Shown here piece after piece: positions 35,855 to 45,248 of a DNA stretch of 64,000 nt. The stretch spans positions 248,001 through 312,000 of the forward strand of contig NZ_NEXS01000003.1 in assembly GCF_002810445.1 (NCBI RefSeq), given 5' to 3'. Positions within the stretch are counted from its first letter, which is position 1; each line of letters begins with the position of its first letter. This DNA is from Advenella sp. S44 (GTDB taxonomy: Bacteria; Pseudomonadota; Gammaproteobacteria; Burkholderiales; Burkholderiaceae_B). Position numbers and translations under genes: made by a program. Below the pieces are notes generated by a model, which searched no databases, was not told the DNA's origin, and saw only the letters and a program-made list of their open reading frames with translations.

Positions 35855-38182
35855 ATGAATAATATGATGACAAAGAACGTGTTCGGTCCGGGGGAGTTGC
35901 TGGGCAATGGCAAGACGCTGCGCGAACACCGTGACGAGGTTTTATCAAAAACCCGCGAAACCGGGCATTACAACGGCCTGTCCAAGCTGACCTTCAAGGA
36001 AACGGACCCGATCCGCTATGAGAAAATGTTTTCCCGGTTGCGTGGCGGTCTGGTTCATGCGCGCGAAACCGCGAAGAAAATCGCGGCCTCTCCGATCGTG
36101 GAACAGGAAGGCGAGTTGTGCTTTACGCTGTATAACGCCGCAGGCGACTGCATCCTGACTTCAACCGGCATCATTATCCACGTGGGTACCATGGGCGCGG
36201 CGATCAAGTACATGATCGAGAATGAGTGGGAAGCTAACCCCGGCATCAACCCGGGTGATATGTTCACCAACAACGATTGCACCATCGGCAATGTCCACCC
36301 TTGCGATATTGCGACCATTGTCCCCATTTTCTGGGCAGACCGGCTGGTGGGGTGGGTCGGCGGCGTGACGCACGTTATTGACACCGGTTCCATCAGCCCC
36401 GGCTCCATGTCCACCGGACAAACGCAGCGGTTCGGCGACGGGTACATGACGACATGCCGCAAGACGGGCGTCAACGACCAGCCTTTGCGTGACTGGCTGC
36501 ATGAAAGCCAGCGCTCCGTACGTACACCGAAGTACCTGATTCTGGATGAGCGTACCCGTATCGCCGGGTGCCACATGATCCGGGCGTTGGTCGAAGAGGT
36601 GATCGAAAGCGAGGGCGTCGACGCATTCGAGTATTTCGCCTATGAAATTATCGAAGAAGGCCGTCGCGGCTTGCGACAACGACTCAAGGATATGACCATT
36701 CCGGGCGTCTATCGCAAGGTGGCCTTCGTTGATGTGCCGTACGACCATGAGGACGTCAACCTGACTTCGTCCTACGCCAAGATGAACACCATCATGCATG
36801 CGCCCACAGAGCTGACCATCAGACCGGATGCTTCATGGCGCATGAATTTCGAAGGCGGTAGCCGCTGGTGCTGGCACAGTTTCAATGCCAATCAGGTGGC
36901 GTTCACCAGCGGGATCTGGGTCATGCTTACTCAGACCCTGGTGCCAACGCAACGGATCAATGATGGCGCTTATTACGCAACCGAGTTCCACATCCCTAAA
37001 GGCACGTGGATGAATCCGGACGACCGTCGTACCGCGCATGCCGATGCCTGGCACTACCTGGTCTCTGCATGGACGGGTATGTGGCGTGCCATGAGCCAAT
37101 CCTATTTCAGCCGGGGTTATCTGGAAGAGGTCAATGCAGGTAACGGCAATACCAGTAACTGGCTGCAGGGCGGAGGTATCAACCAGGATGGTGAAATTCA
37201 CGCTGTTAACAGTTTTGAGACGGCGGCGACCGGCACCGGTGCTTGCGCGGTCAAGGACGGTCTGAACCACGCAGCCGCGGTTTGGAATCCTGAGGGCGAC
37301 ATGGGGGATATCGAAATCTGGGAAATGGCCGAGCCTTTGCTGTTCATGGGCCGCACGGTCAAATGCAACTCAGGTGGTTATGGCAAGTACCGCGGCGGTT
37401 GCGGCCTGGAAACCTTGCGCATGGTATGGCACGCGAAGGACTGGACCATGTTCTTCTCGGGCAACGGCTACATGAATAGTGACTGGGGGATGATGGGCGG
37501 TTATCCTGCCGCCACCGGCTATCGCTTTGAAGCCCACCACACCGGGCTGAAAGATCGCATTGCCAATCGCGAGTCCCTGCCGCTAGGTGCCGATGCCAAC
37601 CCGAACCGCCCGGATTACGAGAAACATCTGGGCAAAGCTGCGGTGGTCAAGCGCGACAAGCAGTGTATGACAACCGAAACCGTATTTGACGATCACGATC
37701 TGTACCTCAATTACATTCGTGGAGGTCCAGGATTTGGCGATCCGCTGGATCGGGATCCTCAGGCGATTGCGCGGGACCTTAACTGCCGCTTCGTGCTGCC
37801 TGAGTACGCTGAGCGCGTTTACGGTGCCGTCATTGCGAAAGATGCCGATGGTGTATGGACAGTAGACGAAGCCAAAACCGAAGAGCGCCGCGGGCAAATC
37901 CGCAAGGCGCGCCTGCAACGCGCCATTCCGGTAAAAGAATGGATGAAGCAGGAGCGCGAACGGATTATTGCCAAAGAGGCATCATTGCCCGTACGTCATA
38001 TGTACTCCACCAGCTTCGGGTTGAGCGAGAAATTCACCAACGAATTCAAGTCCTTCTGGGATTTGCCTGCCGATTGGTCGCTACCCGAATCAGAGCTGGG
38101 CGTACCGTCCTTCGGTTCTACCTATCGTAATGATATTTCCGAAATGCCCGACGTTCGTACCGTGGTGCTGGTGGAAGAGTAA
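35855..38182 (+). CDS. acxB: Acetone carboxylase alpha subunit
   Basis: 775 residues, the usual size (about 85 kDa). HyuB/hydantoinase B superfamily: LRGGLVHARETAKKIAASPIVEQEGELCFTLYNAAGDCILTSTG, NNDCTIGNVHPCDIATIVPIFW, the Gly-rich GGGINQDGEIHAVNSFETAATGTGACAVKDG and the C-terminal GGPGFGDPLDRDP motif. In the alpha2beta2gamma2 complex it holds the Mn-containing carboxylation site. AGGAG precedes the ATG, 16 bases after acxA. Confidence 0.95.
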   Translation: MNNMMTKNVFGPGELLGNGKTLREHRDEVLSKTRETGHYNGLSKLTFKETDPIRYEKMFSRLRGGLVHARETAKKIAASPIVEQEGELCFTLYNAAGDCILTSTGIIIHVGTMGAAIKYMIENEWEANPGINPGDMFTNNDCTIGNVHPCDIATIVPIFWADRLVGWVGGVTHVIDTGSISPGSMSTGQTQRFGDGYMTTCRKTGVNDQPLRDWLHESQRSVRTPKYLILDERTRIAGCHMIRALVEEVIESEGVDAFEYFAYEIIEEGRRGLRQRLKDMTIPGVYRKVAFVDVPYDHEDVNLTSSYAKMNTIMHAPTELTIRPDASWRMNFEGGSRWCWHSFNANQVAFTSGIWVMLTQTLVPTQRINDGAYYATEFHIPKGTWMNPDDRRTAHADAWHYLVSAWTGMWRAMSQSYFSRGYLEEVNAGNGNTSNWLQGGGINQDGEIHAVNSFETAATGTGACAVKDGLNHAAAVWNPEGDMGDIEIWEMAEPLLFMGRTVKCNSGGYGKYRGGCGLETLRMVWHAKDWTMFFSGNGYMNSDWGMMGGYPAATGYRFEAHHTGLKDRIANRESLPLGADANPNRPDYEKHLGKAAVVKRDKQCMTTETVFDDHDLYLNYIRGGPGFGDPLDRDPQAIARDLNCRFVLPEYAERVYGAVIAKDADGVWTVDEAKTEERRGQIRKARLQRAIPVKEWMKQERERIIAKEASLPVRHMYSTSFGLSEKFTNEFKSFWDLPADWSLPESELGVPSFGSTYRNDISEMPDVRTVVLVEE

Positions 38183-38188
38183 ATCGCC

Positions 38189-38217
38189 CGGGATCGGCAC
38201 CCAAACGACCGGTCCCG
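38189..38217 (+). other. Intercistronic hairpin between acxB and acxC
   Basis: CGGGATCGG and CCGGTCCCG form a 9-bp stem (one G-U pair) with an 11-base loop. It lies in the 59-base spacer before acxC. No T-run follows. It may protect the acxAB mRNA or set the subunit ratio. Confidence 0.4.
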
Positions 38218-38241
38218 TGACAACAAGATTGGAGATAAGTT

Positions 38242-38748
38242 ATGTCAGTTTATACAAAGGAACAGGTCAGTAATCTGGTAGATGGCAAACTGGACTGGGA
38301 TACAACTTTGCGCATGTTGCAAATGCCCAAGGATAAAGAGCGTTTTGAGATGTATCGCGATGTTTTGCAGTCCAGGGTGTCATGGGATGACCATATCATT
38401 CTGCCCTTGGGGCCCCACCTTCATATTGTGTGTTCCGCAAAAACAGGAGAGTGGGTCACCAAATGCGAATGTGGTCATGAGTTCGGCGCGTACGATCAGA
38501 ACTGGAAGTTGCAGGCCAGCATATTTGTACGTGATACACCAGAGGCCATGGAGGAAGTTTACCCGCTTTTGATGGCCCCTGATACGCAATGGCAGGTCTA
38601 TCGCGAGTATTATTGCCCGGATTGTGGCGTTATGCTAGATGTGGAAGCGCCTACACCGTGGTACCCGGTCATCCACGATTTTTCGCCGGATATCGAGGCG
38701 TTCTATAAAGACTGGCTAGGCCTTCCCGTGCCGAAAAAAGGGAAGTAA
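38242..38748 (+). CDS. acxC: Acetone carboxylase gamma subunit
   Basis: 168 residues, the usual size (about 20 kDa). Family landmarks: MSVYTKEQVSNLVDGKLDWDT, LGPHLHIVCSAKTGEWVTKCECGHEFGAYDQNWK and YYCPDCGVMLDVEAPTPW. The two CxC/CxxC pairs (CECGH, CPDCG) form a zinc-ribbon-like site. GGAG precedes the ATG. A strong terminator follows at 38822-38874. Confidence 0.94.
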   Translation: MSVYTKEQVSNLVDGKLDWDTTLRMLQMPKDKERFEMYRDVLQSRVSWDDHIILPLGPHLHIVCSAKTGEWVTKCECGHEFGAYDQNWKLQASIFVRDTPEAMEEVYPLLMAPDTQWQVYREYYCPDCGVMLDVEAPTPWYPVIHDFSPDIEAFYKDWLGLPVPKKGK

Positions 38749-38821
38749 AAAGCAGGCGGCAGGGGGGGCAGCCAAGCAACCAAGCGGCCTGCCCCACGCA
38801 GAATTGTCTTGAAGCATAAAA

Positions 38822-38874
38822 GCGACATCATGATTGTAAGGGCTATTACATTCGTGATGTCGCCCTGGTTTTTT
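38822..38874. terminator. Rho-independent terminator after acxC (bidirectional)
   Basis: An 18-bp stem with two imperfect pairs (GCGACATCATGATTGTAA against TTACATTCGTGATGTCGC, loop of about 6) is followed on the plus strand by a T-run at 38869-38874. On the minus strand it is followed by TTTTATGC, so it can also stop transcripts from gntP. The rest of 38749-39051 (303 bases) holds a weaker GC stem at 38765-38795 and no gene. Confidence 0.8.
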
Positions 38875-39051
38875 CAGTCGACGTTCTTTCAGCCTCGGCG
38901 CTTTCTGCCGGGAATCTTTCATCTCTCGCAGTTACATCCCGCAAGGGTGCTCGGTATTGCTGTACCGATACACCGTGAATGCTGGCAGCACAGTCGGGTC
39001 ATTGCGCTTGACGTACACGTGGCTGCGTTATAACGAAGCCATGTGTCGGCC

Positions 39052-40410
39052 TTACAGCAACACCAGGCTTAGCAGCCATACCGTAATTATTCCCACTACG
39101 CCCTGAATCAGGGTGGCCATGGTCTGCGCGTAATAGGCGGTCGATACGCGCATACGGCTGAACTGGGTGACAACCCAGAAGAAGCTGTCATTGGCATGCG
39201 ATACCGTCATGCCGCCTGCACCGATAGCCATGACTGTCAGAACCCGACCCATTTCACTGTCCAGGCCCAGTTGGCCAAGCATCGGCGCAACCAGTGCTGA
39301 GGTCGTTACCAGGGCCACTGTTGTTGAACCCTGGGCAGTCTTGAGCGCTGCCGACACGATAAACGGCATGAACAGGCCGATGCCCATGGCCGACAGCGTC
39401 GTGCCGATATAGTCACCCAGCGGCGTGACGTTCAGAATGGCGCCAAAGGCCCCGCCGGCGCCTGTGATAAGCAGAATCGGCGCGGCAGATGTCAGCCCTT
39501 CGGCAACGTAATCATGAAACTGTTGGCGCTTGCCCGTGCCCTTGAGCAGGAACATGGCAGAAATCAGGCCGGCGAGCAGGGCTACAACCGGATGTCCAAG
39601 AAACAGCAAAACGTTGGCAAAGGCGCCTTCGCCAAGTGGCTTGCTGGGAAACGCGACAACCGAGCCGATGCAGATCAGGATGATAGGCAGAAAGATCGGA
39701 GTGAACGCCTGAAGTGTACTTGGCAGTACGCCGTATTCTTCGCGAGTTTTCATCAATCCCTGATTCGGGCCGGTAGGCACCACCGGCTCTTCCAGTTCGA
39801 TGTCTTTTTTCAGGAAAATATTGGCCCAGAGCAAACCGGCCAGCGCCGTAACGGCAGAGACGACCAGACCCACCAGAATGACAAGGCCCAGATTGTCGCC
39901 CAGCCCCAAATTGCCGGCCGCGGCAATGGGTCCCGGAGTCGGCGGCACAAAGGTGTGGGTTGCGTACAAGCCGGTAGCCAGCGCCACGCTCATGGCGATC
40001 AGTGACACATTCATACGTTTGGCGATGGCTTCTTTGAGAGAGTTCAGAATGACATAGCCCGAATCACAAAAAACCGGAATGGAAACCAGATACCCGATGA
40101 CAGACATGGTCAGTGTTGGAAAACGGTTGCCCAGCAACTTGATAATGCTGTCGGCCATGGTAATGGCGGCGCCGGTTTTTTCCAGTATGACGCCGATGAT
40201 CGTGCCCAGTACAATCACGATCCCGATACTGCCCATGATGCCACCGAAGCCGGTGGTAATGTGTTTGACAATATCCAGCAACGGCACCTGATACATAAAG
40301 CCGCCGATAAAAGCCGCAGCCAGCAGTGCCAGAAATGGATGGAGTTTGAGTTTTGTTGTTGCCAGTACAATCAGTGCGATCAGTATGACAAGAATGGCGA
40401 CCAGGTACAT
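39052..40410 (-). CDS. GntP-family gluconate/carboxylate:H+ symporter
   Basis: 452 residues with about 12-14 membrane helices. GntP-family features include TKLKLHPFLALLAAAFIGG, GFGGIMGSIGIVIVLGTIIG, FCDSGYVIL and ATHTFVPPTPGPIAAAGNLG. The family imports gluconate, 3-hydroxybutyrate or other short hydroxy acids. No sugar-acid kinase lies nearby, so the substrate is open; a ketone-body-like acid would fit its place next to acetone carboxylase (inference). It is convergent with acxC. Confidence 0.93.
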   Translation of the reverse strand: MYLVAILVILIALIVLATTKLKLHPFLALLAAAFIGGFMYQVPLLDIVKHITTGFGGIMGSIGIVIVLGTIIGVILEKTGAAITMADSIIKLLGNRFPTLTMSVIGYLVSIPVFCDSGYVILNSLKEAIAKRMNVSLIAMSVALATGLYATHTFVPPTPGPIAAAGNLGLGDNLGLVILVGLVVSAVTALAGLLWANIFLKKDIELEEPVVPTGPNQGLMKTREEYGVLPSTLQAFTPIFLPIILICIGSVVAFPSKPLGEGAFANVLLFLGHPVVALLAGLISAMFLLKGTGKRQQFHDYVAEGLTSAAPILLITGAGGAFGAILNVTPLGDYIGTTLSAMGIGLFMPFIVSAALKTAQGSTTVALVTTSALVAPMLGQLGLDSEMGRVLTVMAIGAGGMTVSHANDSFFWVVTQFSRMRVSTAYYAQTMATLIQGVVGIITVWLLSLVLL

Positions 40411-40788
40411 TTCAGTTGTCCTAATGCAAGTGTGTTAAAAGTAGATGTAAAAATTGGTAATATTCCGGCGATTGTATCTTAAATATTGCCGCCATACCGC
40501 GCACTTTTTTCTTGTTGTTACGCTTATACCGAATTGTCCAGGATTACCGCTATGGCTCTCGCTCGTTAGTTACGTGCAGAGTGCCAATCCTGAGTTCATC
40601 AGAAAAAGTAAAGACCATTAAGAAAAAGTGGCTTGCGGGCAACAGGGGGGCTGCTTCACAATGATCTGAGTTCATCAGTTGGGGAGCACAATGACAGCCC
40701 GCTGTCCTTGGCAAACAGGTCGTGCCACCTCAAATATTATTTGCAACGCCAACCAGTTTGGCATACACAGGCAGTTCAGGAAAATGCA
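40411..40788. other. Spacer between gntP and the DMT transporter gene
   Basis: 378 bases between divergent genes, probably holding both promoters. TGAGTTCATCAG occurs twice as a direct repeat (40591-40602 and 40667-40678), 76 bases apart. The second copy is followed by a plausible leader up to the start at 40789. Nothing else recognisable was seen. Confidence 0.4.
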
Positions 40789-41769
40789 ATGAAGGACAAT
40801 ACACAAGGCGAAAATGTGGGTCAGCTCCAGCTGATCGTTGGCATGGCCATGTCTGGGACCATCGGGCTCTTTGTGGTCTGGTCGGGCCAGAACCCCTTTA
40901 ACGTCGGATTCTGGCGCTGCCTCATTGGCGGCCTGTGCCTGCTGTTATTTTGTTTTGCCAAGGGTTATCTGAAGCTCGCGCAAGTAACACGGTTACAGTG
41001 GGCGCTGCTTGGGGTCAGCGGCGTGGTGCTGGTGCTCAATTGGGCAGCGCTGTTCGCTTCGTATTTGCATGCGGGTATTGGCGTTGGAACGGTAATCTAC
41101 AATACACAACCGTTCTTCCTGTTGTTGGCCGGCCCGCTGATGTTCGGCGAGCGCATCACGCTCAGGCAGGTCTTGTTGGCGATACTGGCCTTTGGCGGCG
41201 TGGTGCTGATTGTTCTGCCGGCGCTGCTCGGAATCCAAGTGGATGTGCTGTTTTTGCAAGGCGCCGGTTTCGCCCTACTGGCGGCCATTTTGTACTCGGG
41301 TTTGACGATTGCCACTAAAAAGCTGACCGGCATCAAGCCTCATGTTGTCGCAATGTGTCAGTTGGGAATCGGTCTGGTCTTTCTGGCGCCAATCATGGCG
41401 TTCGAGCAGTTGCCAAATACCTCGATGCAGTGGTTATCTGTCGGAGTAATGGGGGTATTTCACACCTTTCTGATGTATATCCTGATCTATTCGGCGTATC
41501 AGACACTGCCAATGGGCAAGATTGCAATTCTGTCGTACGTGTATCCGGTGGTCGCCGTCATTGCCGACTATTTTGCGTTTGGGCATGAAGTGGGCGGCTG
41601 GCAATGGCTGGGGATTGTCATGATTCTCGCTGCGGGCATCGCCAACGCAAGCCATTCGGCGGCTACTGTGCGTTCGTCGCAACAACTGGCAGACAAGGAA
41701 ACCGCTGGCACCGGTGACAGCGCCACCGGACAGGCGACCGTCCATCCAGTGCGAACACAGTCGCGATAA
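40789..41769 (+). CDS. DMT-family (EamA) transporter
   Basis: 326 residues from the ATG at 40789 (AGGAAA upstream); the frame is open to 40633 without a likely signal. Ten hydrophobic helices in two EamA repeats: GMAMSGTIGLFVVWSGQNPFNVGFWRCLIGG and VVAMCQLGIGLVFLAPIMAFEQLPNTSMQW. Such proteins export amino acids or other metabolites. A hydrophilic C-terminal tail of about 40 residues follows the last helix. It is convergent with the LysR gene at 42051. Confidence 0.9.
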   Translation: MKDNTQGENVGQLQLIVGMAMSGTIGLFVVWSGQNPFNVGFWRCLIGGLCLLLFCFAKGYLKLAQVTRLQWALLGVSGVVLVLNWAALFASYLHAGIGVGTVIYNTQPFFLLLAGPLMFGERITLRQVLLAILAFGGVVLIVLPALLGIQVDVLFLQGAGFALLAAILYSGLTIATKKLTGIKPHVVAMCQLGIGLVFLAPIMAFEQLPNTSMQWLSVGVMGVFHTFLMYILIYSAYQTLPMGKIAILSYVYPVVAVIADYFAFGHEVGGWQWLGIVMILAAGIANASHSAATVRSSQQLADKETAGTGDSATGQATVHPVRTQSR

Positions 41770-41784
41770 ATTAGAATGCAACAC

Positions 41785-41990
41785 TTGGAACAGGCACCAT
41801 AGCAGGAGTCGGCACCACAGTAGGAATAGGTATCACACCAGGAATAGGTGTAACAACAGGGAGACGGGCGACACCGAGATAGGATGCGACGCCTGGAAGA
41901 AGGGTAATACGAGGGAAAAGCGTATTGCCTGGGAGAAGTACAACACCAAAGAATGGTGCACGCCAGGAGGAAGGTAATACAGTTGTTCTG
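41785..41990. repeat. Imperfect short tandem repeats, about 18-21 bases long
   Basis: Purine-rich units of the type AGGAATAGGTATCACACC and AGGAATAGGTGTAACAAC follow one another, then drift. In one plus frame they encode a Gly/Thr/Ile/Val-rich stretch (GTIAGVGTTVGIGITPGIG) bounded by stops and with no start. No function is apparent. Confidence 0.6.
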
Positions 41991-42050
41991 ACGATCAGGC
42001 AGGTGTCCGTCGCCTTCTACGCCGTTCCGGTAAGCTGCCTGCTGCTAAAA

Positions 42051-42998
42051 CTACCGATCGGAAAAACTTGGCGACTGTGTGTGATGCTGTGTCTGGTAAG
42101 AGGCAGCTTCCTGCAGTAGCCACTGCCGGAATTTTTGTGCGCCTTCGGACAGGCCGGCCAGTGACGGCCCAAGCAGAAAGTAGCCCAGTTCCGAGCGCAG
42201 CGTGAGCGGATCCAGCGCGACCAGCTTCTGTTCCTTCAGGAAAACATCCAGCAATACCATCCGCCCCAGCAGCACGCCCTGATGGGCAAGTGCTGCATCC
42301 ACCGAAAGACCGGAGTCTGTGTAGGTAAGGCGATAGTCGGGCAATGTGGACTCTGGTGCCTTCGCGTGCAGCCACTCTCGCCATGTGACGTCCTGATCGT
42401 CCCCGCCCAGCATGCCCCGATCACCAATCAGTGGCAAACGGGCAAAATCGCCCGATTCGATCAGCGGGGCCCAGGCAGGATACTGTCGCGCAGTACAGAC
42501 GGCCTGATGCGATTCTTTCATCAGGCTGTCGCACAAAGGCGTTTCGTATTGTCCCTTGCCATATCGGATTGCCAGGTCCAGGTCGTCAAAAGTGAAGTCG
42601 ATCAATTTAGGTGAGCTGTCGATGTCCAGCCGGATCGTGGAATGCTGGCGAAAGAACGCAGGCAGACGCGGGTTGAGCCAGAATCGGGCGAATGATGGCA
42701 GCACGCTGATACGCACCAGCAGCGGATCTCGCGGATGCTCAAAAGACCCGGCCAGCAGGTCGAAGGCCTGCGATAGCTTGGGCAGCGCATCACGCCCGTA
42801 AGGGGTGAGGACCATGCCGCTGCGGGACTGAGTAATGACCCGCTGGCCCAGATGGTGCTCCAGCTGTTTAATTTGCTGGCTCACGGCCGATGGCGTGACG
42901 TGCAGCTCCTTTGCCGCCAGCGCCATGGATTTGAGACGAGCGCTCGCCTCGAATGCTTTGAGGCTGTTTAGCGGAGGAAGGGGCTGGCGGGTTTTCAA
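42051..42998 (-). CDS. LysR-type regulator, GcvA-like
   Basis: 315 residues. N-terminal HTH LPPLNSLKAFEASARLKSMALAAKELHVTPSAVSQQIKQLEHHLG is typical of the GcvA/AmpR branch, followed by an effector-binding domain (LVRISVLPSFARFWLNPRLPAFFRQHS). It lies convergent to the DMT transporter gene, a common place for an exporter regulator, but the target is not shown. A spacer of about 750 bases separates it from putP. Confidence 0.9.
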   Translation of the reverse strand: MKTRQPLPPLNSLKAFEASARLKSMALAAKELHVTPSAVSQQIKQLEHHLGQRVITQSRSGMVLTPYGRDALPKLSQAFDLLAGSFEHPRDPLLVRISVLPSFARFWLNPRLPAFFRQHSTIRLDIDSSPKLIDFTFDDLDLAIRYGKGQYETPLCDSLMKESHQAVCTARQYPAWAPLIESGDFARLPLIGDRGMLGGDDQDVTWREWLHAKAPESTLPDYRLTYTDSGLSVDAALAHQGVLLGRMVLLDVFLKEQKLVALDPLTLRSELGYFLLGPSLAGLSEGAQKFRQWLLQEAASYQTQHHTQSPSFSDR

Positions 42999-43691
42999 AA
43001 AAGGGCCTCGGCAACAAATGGATTTTAGTTTTGTTACATGCTGTCGATTGTAGGGCTAAACGGCGAATTTGCCGACAGGATTCGCACGCATCTCGCCGCG
43101 TGTTGTATAAAGCGGACGTGTTGAGCGCTTGTTCGGGAAAAATCAGCGTTTTTGACGCCCGTGGCGTGAATGTCGCGTCTCCCTGCATATGGCAAATGTA
43201 TTGATCTCTGGCAAGCTTTCTCGCAAGTCATTCGCAAGCCGTCCGGGAGGCATGCGGGGGAAGTTAATCGGCGGGCGGCGCCAATCGGTGTGCGTCGTAA
43301 TGAGCGTCCATAATAGACCCGGACAGGGCGAGTGTCCGCGTCTTCAAAGTAGAAAAGGCTTCGCTGTGCAACCACGATATTTTCGAGGGCCGGGACATCG
43401 AACGAAACGAGAGTGTGACGAAAAAGAAAAAGGAACTTAGGACGACTAAGGGAAAAACGCATACATAAAAACAAGCGCCAGCTAATAAAAAGGAAAAGCT
43501 CCCTGTGATAAAAAAATAGTCGCTTGTGGAGGAAAAAGAAAATACAACAGCGATCGCCTGGAAAGGTTTCTTCTGGTGAACAAGACAGGGCGCGCCGGTG
43601 AACGAGCAAAGGCTTGTTGAGCGAGCGAAAAAATCTTTCATAGAGAAAAAGAAAACGCCGCTCATGACAAAAGAAAATGCCGCCCATCATG
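42999..43691. repeat. Long gene-free stretch with A-rich degenerate repeats
   Basis: No convincing gene. From about 43400 to 43690 the plus strand is A/purine-rich with recurring words (AAAAAGAAAA, AAAAAGGAAAAG, GAGGAAAAAGAAAA). Near 43646-43690 there are two roughly 23-base near-copies beginning AAAAGAAAA and ending CTCATGA or ATCATGA. A minus-strand frame of 218 codons exists but encodes Phe/Leu-rich simple sequence with no family likeness, and it begins next to the putP terminator, so it is not called a gene. Confidence 0.5.
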
Positions 43692-43729
43692 AAAAAAGCT
43701 CCGGTCCGCGATGGGACAGGAGCTTTTTT
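43692..43729. terminator. Rho-independent terminator after putP (bidirectional)
   Basis: AAAAAAGCTCC...GGAGCTTTTTT with an inner GTCC/GGAC extension gives a stem of more than 10 bp with T-runs on both strands. It lies 20 bases beyond the putP stop on the minus strand. Confidence 0.88.
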
Positions 43730-43748
43730 CAGTTGCGTCGAGTGTCAC

Positions 43749-45248
43749 TTACATTGCGTTTTTGAAGTCGCGATCAGCGCGGTCAAAGTTATCCGTCACA
43801 GCCTGTGATGGGGCTTTGGTCAACAGCGATACAGCGATAATCGCAATCACGCCTGCAATGAATCCAGGGACGATTTCATACAGGTCGCTGCCGCTGTACT
43901 GCTTCCACAAGACAACGACCAACGCACCAGCTACCATGCCTGACAGCGCACCTGCAGCATTCATGCGCCGCCAGAAAACCGACAGCAGGATCACTGGACC
44001 GAAAGCGGCGCCGAAACCGGCCCATGCGTATGCAACGAGGCCAAGTACGCGACTGTCCGGGTCAGATGCAATCCATATGGCAAGCAATGCGATCAACAGC
44101 ACCATCGCTCGACCAATCCAGACCAGTTCTTTCTGGCCCGCATGCGGACGGATGAAACCTTTATAGAAGTCCTCGGTAATCGCACTGGAGCAGACCAGCA
44201 ACTGGCAGCTGAGCGTACTCATGACGGCGGCCAGAATGGCTGACAAAATGACACCCGCAATCCAGGGGTTAAATAGAATTTGTGCCAGTTCGATAAAGAT
44301 GCGTTCGCTGTTCTGGTTGACGGGGGCCGCCTGATCAGGATTGAGCTGGAACCACGCAATACCGAAATAACCAACAGCAACCGCGCCGCCCAGGCACAGA
44401 ATCATCCATGTCATGCCAATGCGCCGCGCTGCTTTCAGGCTTTTGACCGAGTCTGCAGCCATGAAGCGGGCCAGGATATGTGGCTGACCGAAGTAGCCCA
44501 GGCCCCATGCCGCAGCACTCACAATTGCAATAAAGCTGCCGCCGGCGATCAGGCTTGAATAATTCTTGCCTGCTGTGGCTGCAGCCTGATCAATGGTCGC
44601 AGTAACGGCAGAAAAATCGCCCATGCCCAGCAATACCATGATCGGCGTGAGTATGAGGGCAAAAAACATCAGCGACGCCTGGATTGTGTCAGTCCAGCTG
44701 ACCGCCAGAAAACCGCCGATAAAGGTGTAGATGATGGTTGCGCCTGCTCCGAGCCACATTGCGGTGACATAGTCGACGTGGAAGAGGCTTTCGAACAGGC
44801 GGGCGCCCGCCACGATGCCTGAGGCGCAATAGATGGTGAAGAAAAACAGAATGATGGCAGCCGCCGCAATCTTGATGATGACGCTGCCGCCGCCGAAGCG
44901 ACGATGAAAATATTCGGGAAGCGTTAGCGCATTGTTGTTATATTCCGTGTGCATGCGCAGGCGACCGGATACCAGCAGCCAGTTGAAATAGGCGCCAACG
45001 GTCAGGCCGATGGCAATCCAGGCTTCGGACAGGCCTGCCAGATAAATTGCGCCGGGCAGACCCATAAGGAGCCAGCCGGACATATCAGAGGCACCCGCGG
45101 ACAGTGCCGTTACAAAACTGCCCAGGCTGCGTCCGCCCAGGATATAGTCATCAAAATTGCGTGTCGAAAAGTAGGCGATAAACCCGACTGCCAGTACGAC
45201 AATCAGATATATGGCGAACGTGATGATCATCGGATTAATGTCGCTCAT
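43749..45248 (-). CDS. putP: Sodium/proline symporter PutP
   Basis: 499 residues, the usual size of PutP, with about 13 membrane helices of the sodium/solute symporter family. Landmarks are NFDDYILGGRSLGSFVTALSAGASDMSGWLLMGLPGAIYL at the N-terminus, WTDTIQASLMFFALILTPIM, GYFGQPHILARFMAA and ILAAVMSTLSCQLLVCSSA near helix 9. It imports proline with Na+. No putA is in the window. AACGAGGA precedes the ATG. Confidence 0.93.
   Translation of the reverse strand: MSDINPMIITFAIYLIVVLAVGFIAYFSTRNFDDYILGGRSLGSFVTALSAGASDMSGWLLMGLPGAIYLAGLSEAWIAIGLTVGAYFNWLLVSGRLRMHTEYNNNALTLPEYFHRRFGGGSVIIKIAAAAIILFFFTIYCASGIVAGARLFESLFHVDYVTAMWLGAGATIIYTFIGGFLAVSWTDTIQASLMFFALILTPIMVLLGMGDFSAVTATIDQAAATAGKNYSSLIAGGSFIAIVSAAAWGLGYFGQPHILARFMAADSVKSLKAARRIGMTWMILCLGGAVAVGYFGIAWFQLNPDQAAPVNQNSERIFIELAQILFNPWIAGVILSAILAAVMSTLSCQLLVCSSAITEDFYKGFIRPHAGQKELVWIGRAMVLLIALLAIWIASDPDSRVLGLVAYAWAGFGAAFGPVILLSVFWRRMNAAGALSGMVAGALVVVLWKQYSGSDLYEIVPGFIAGVIAIIAVSLLTKAPSQAVTDNFDRADRDFKNAM

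Noticed and set aside
43034-43690. 218-codon minus-strand Phe/Leu-rich frame next to the putP terminator
   Set aside because: Simple-sequence composition, its start lies right at the terminator, and no conserved motif is visible.
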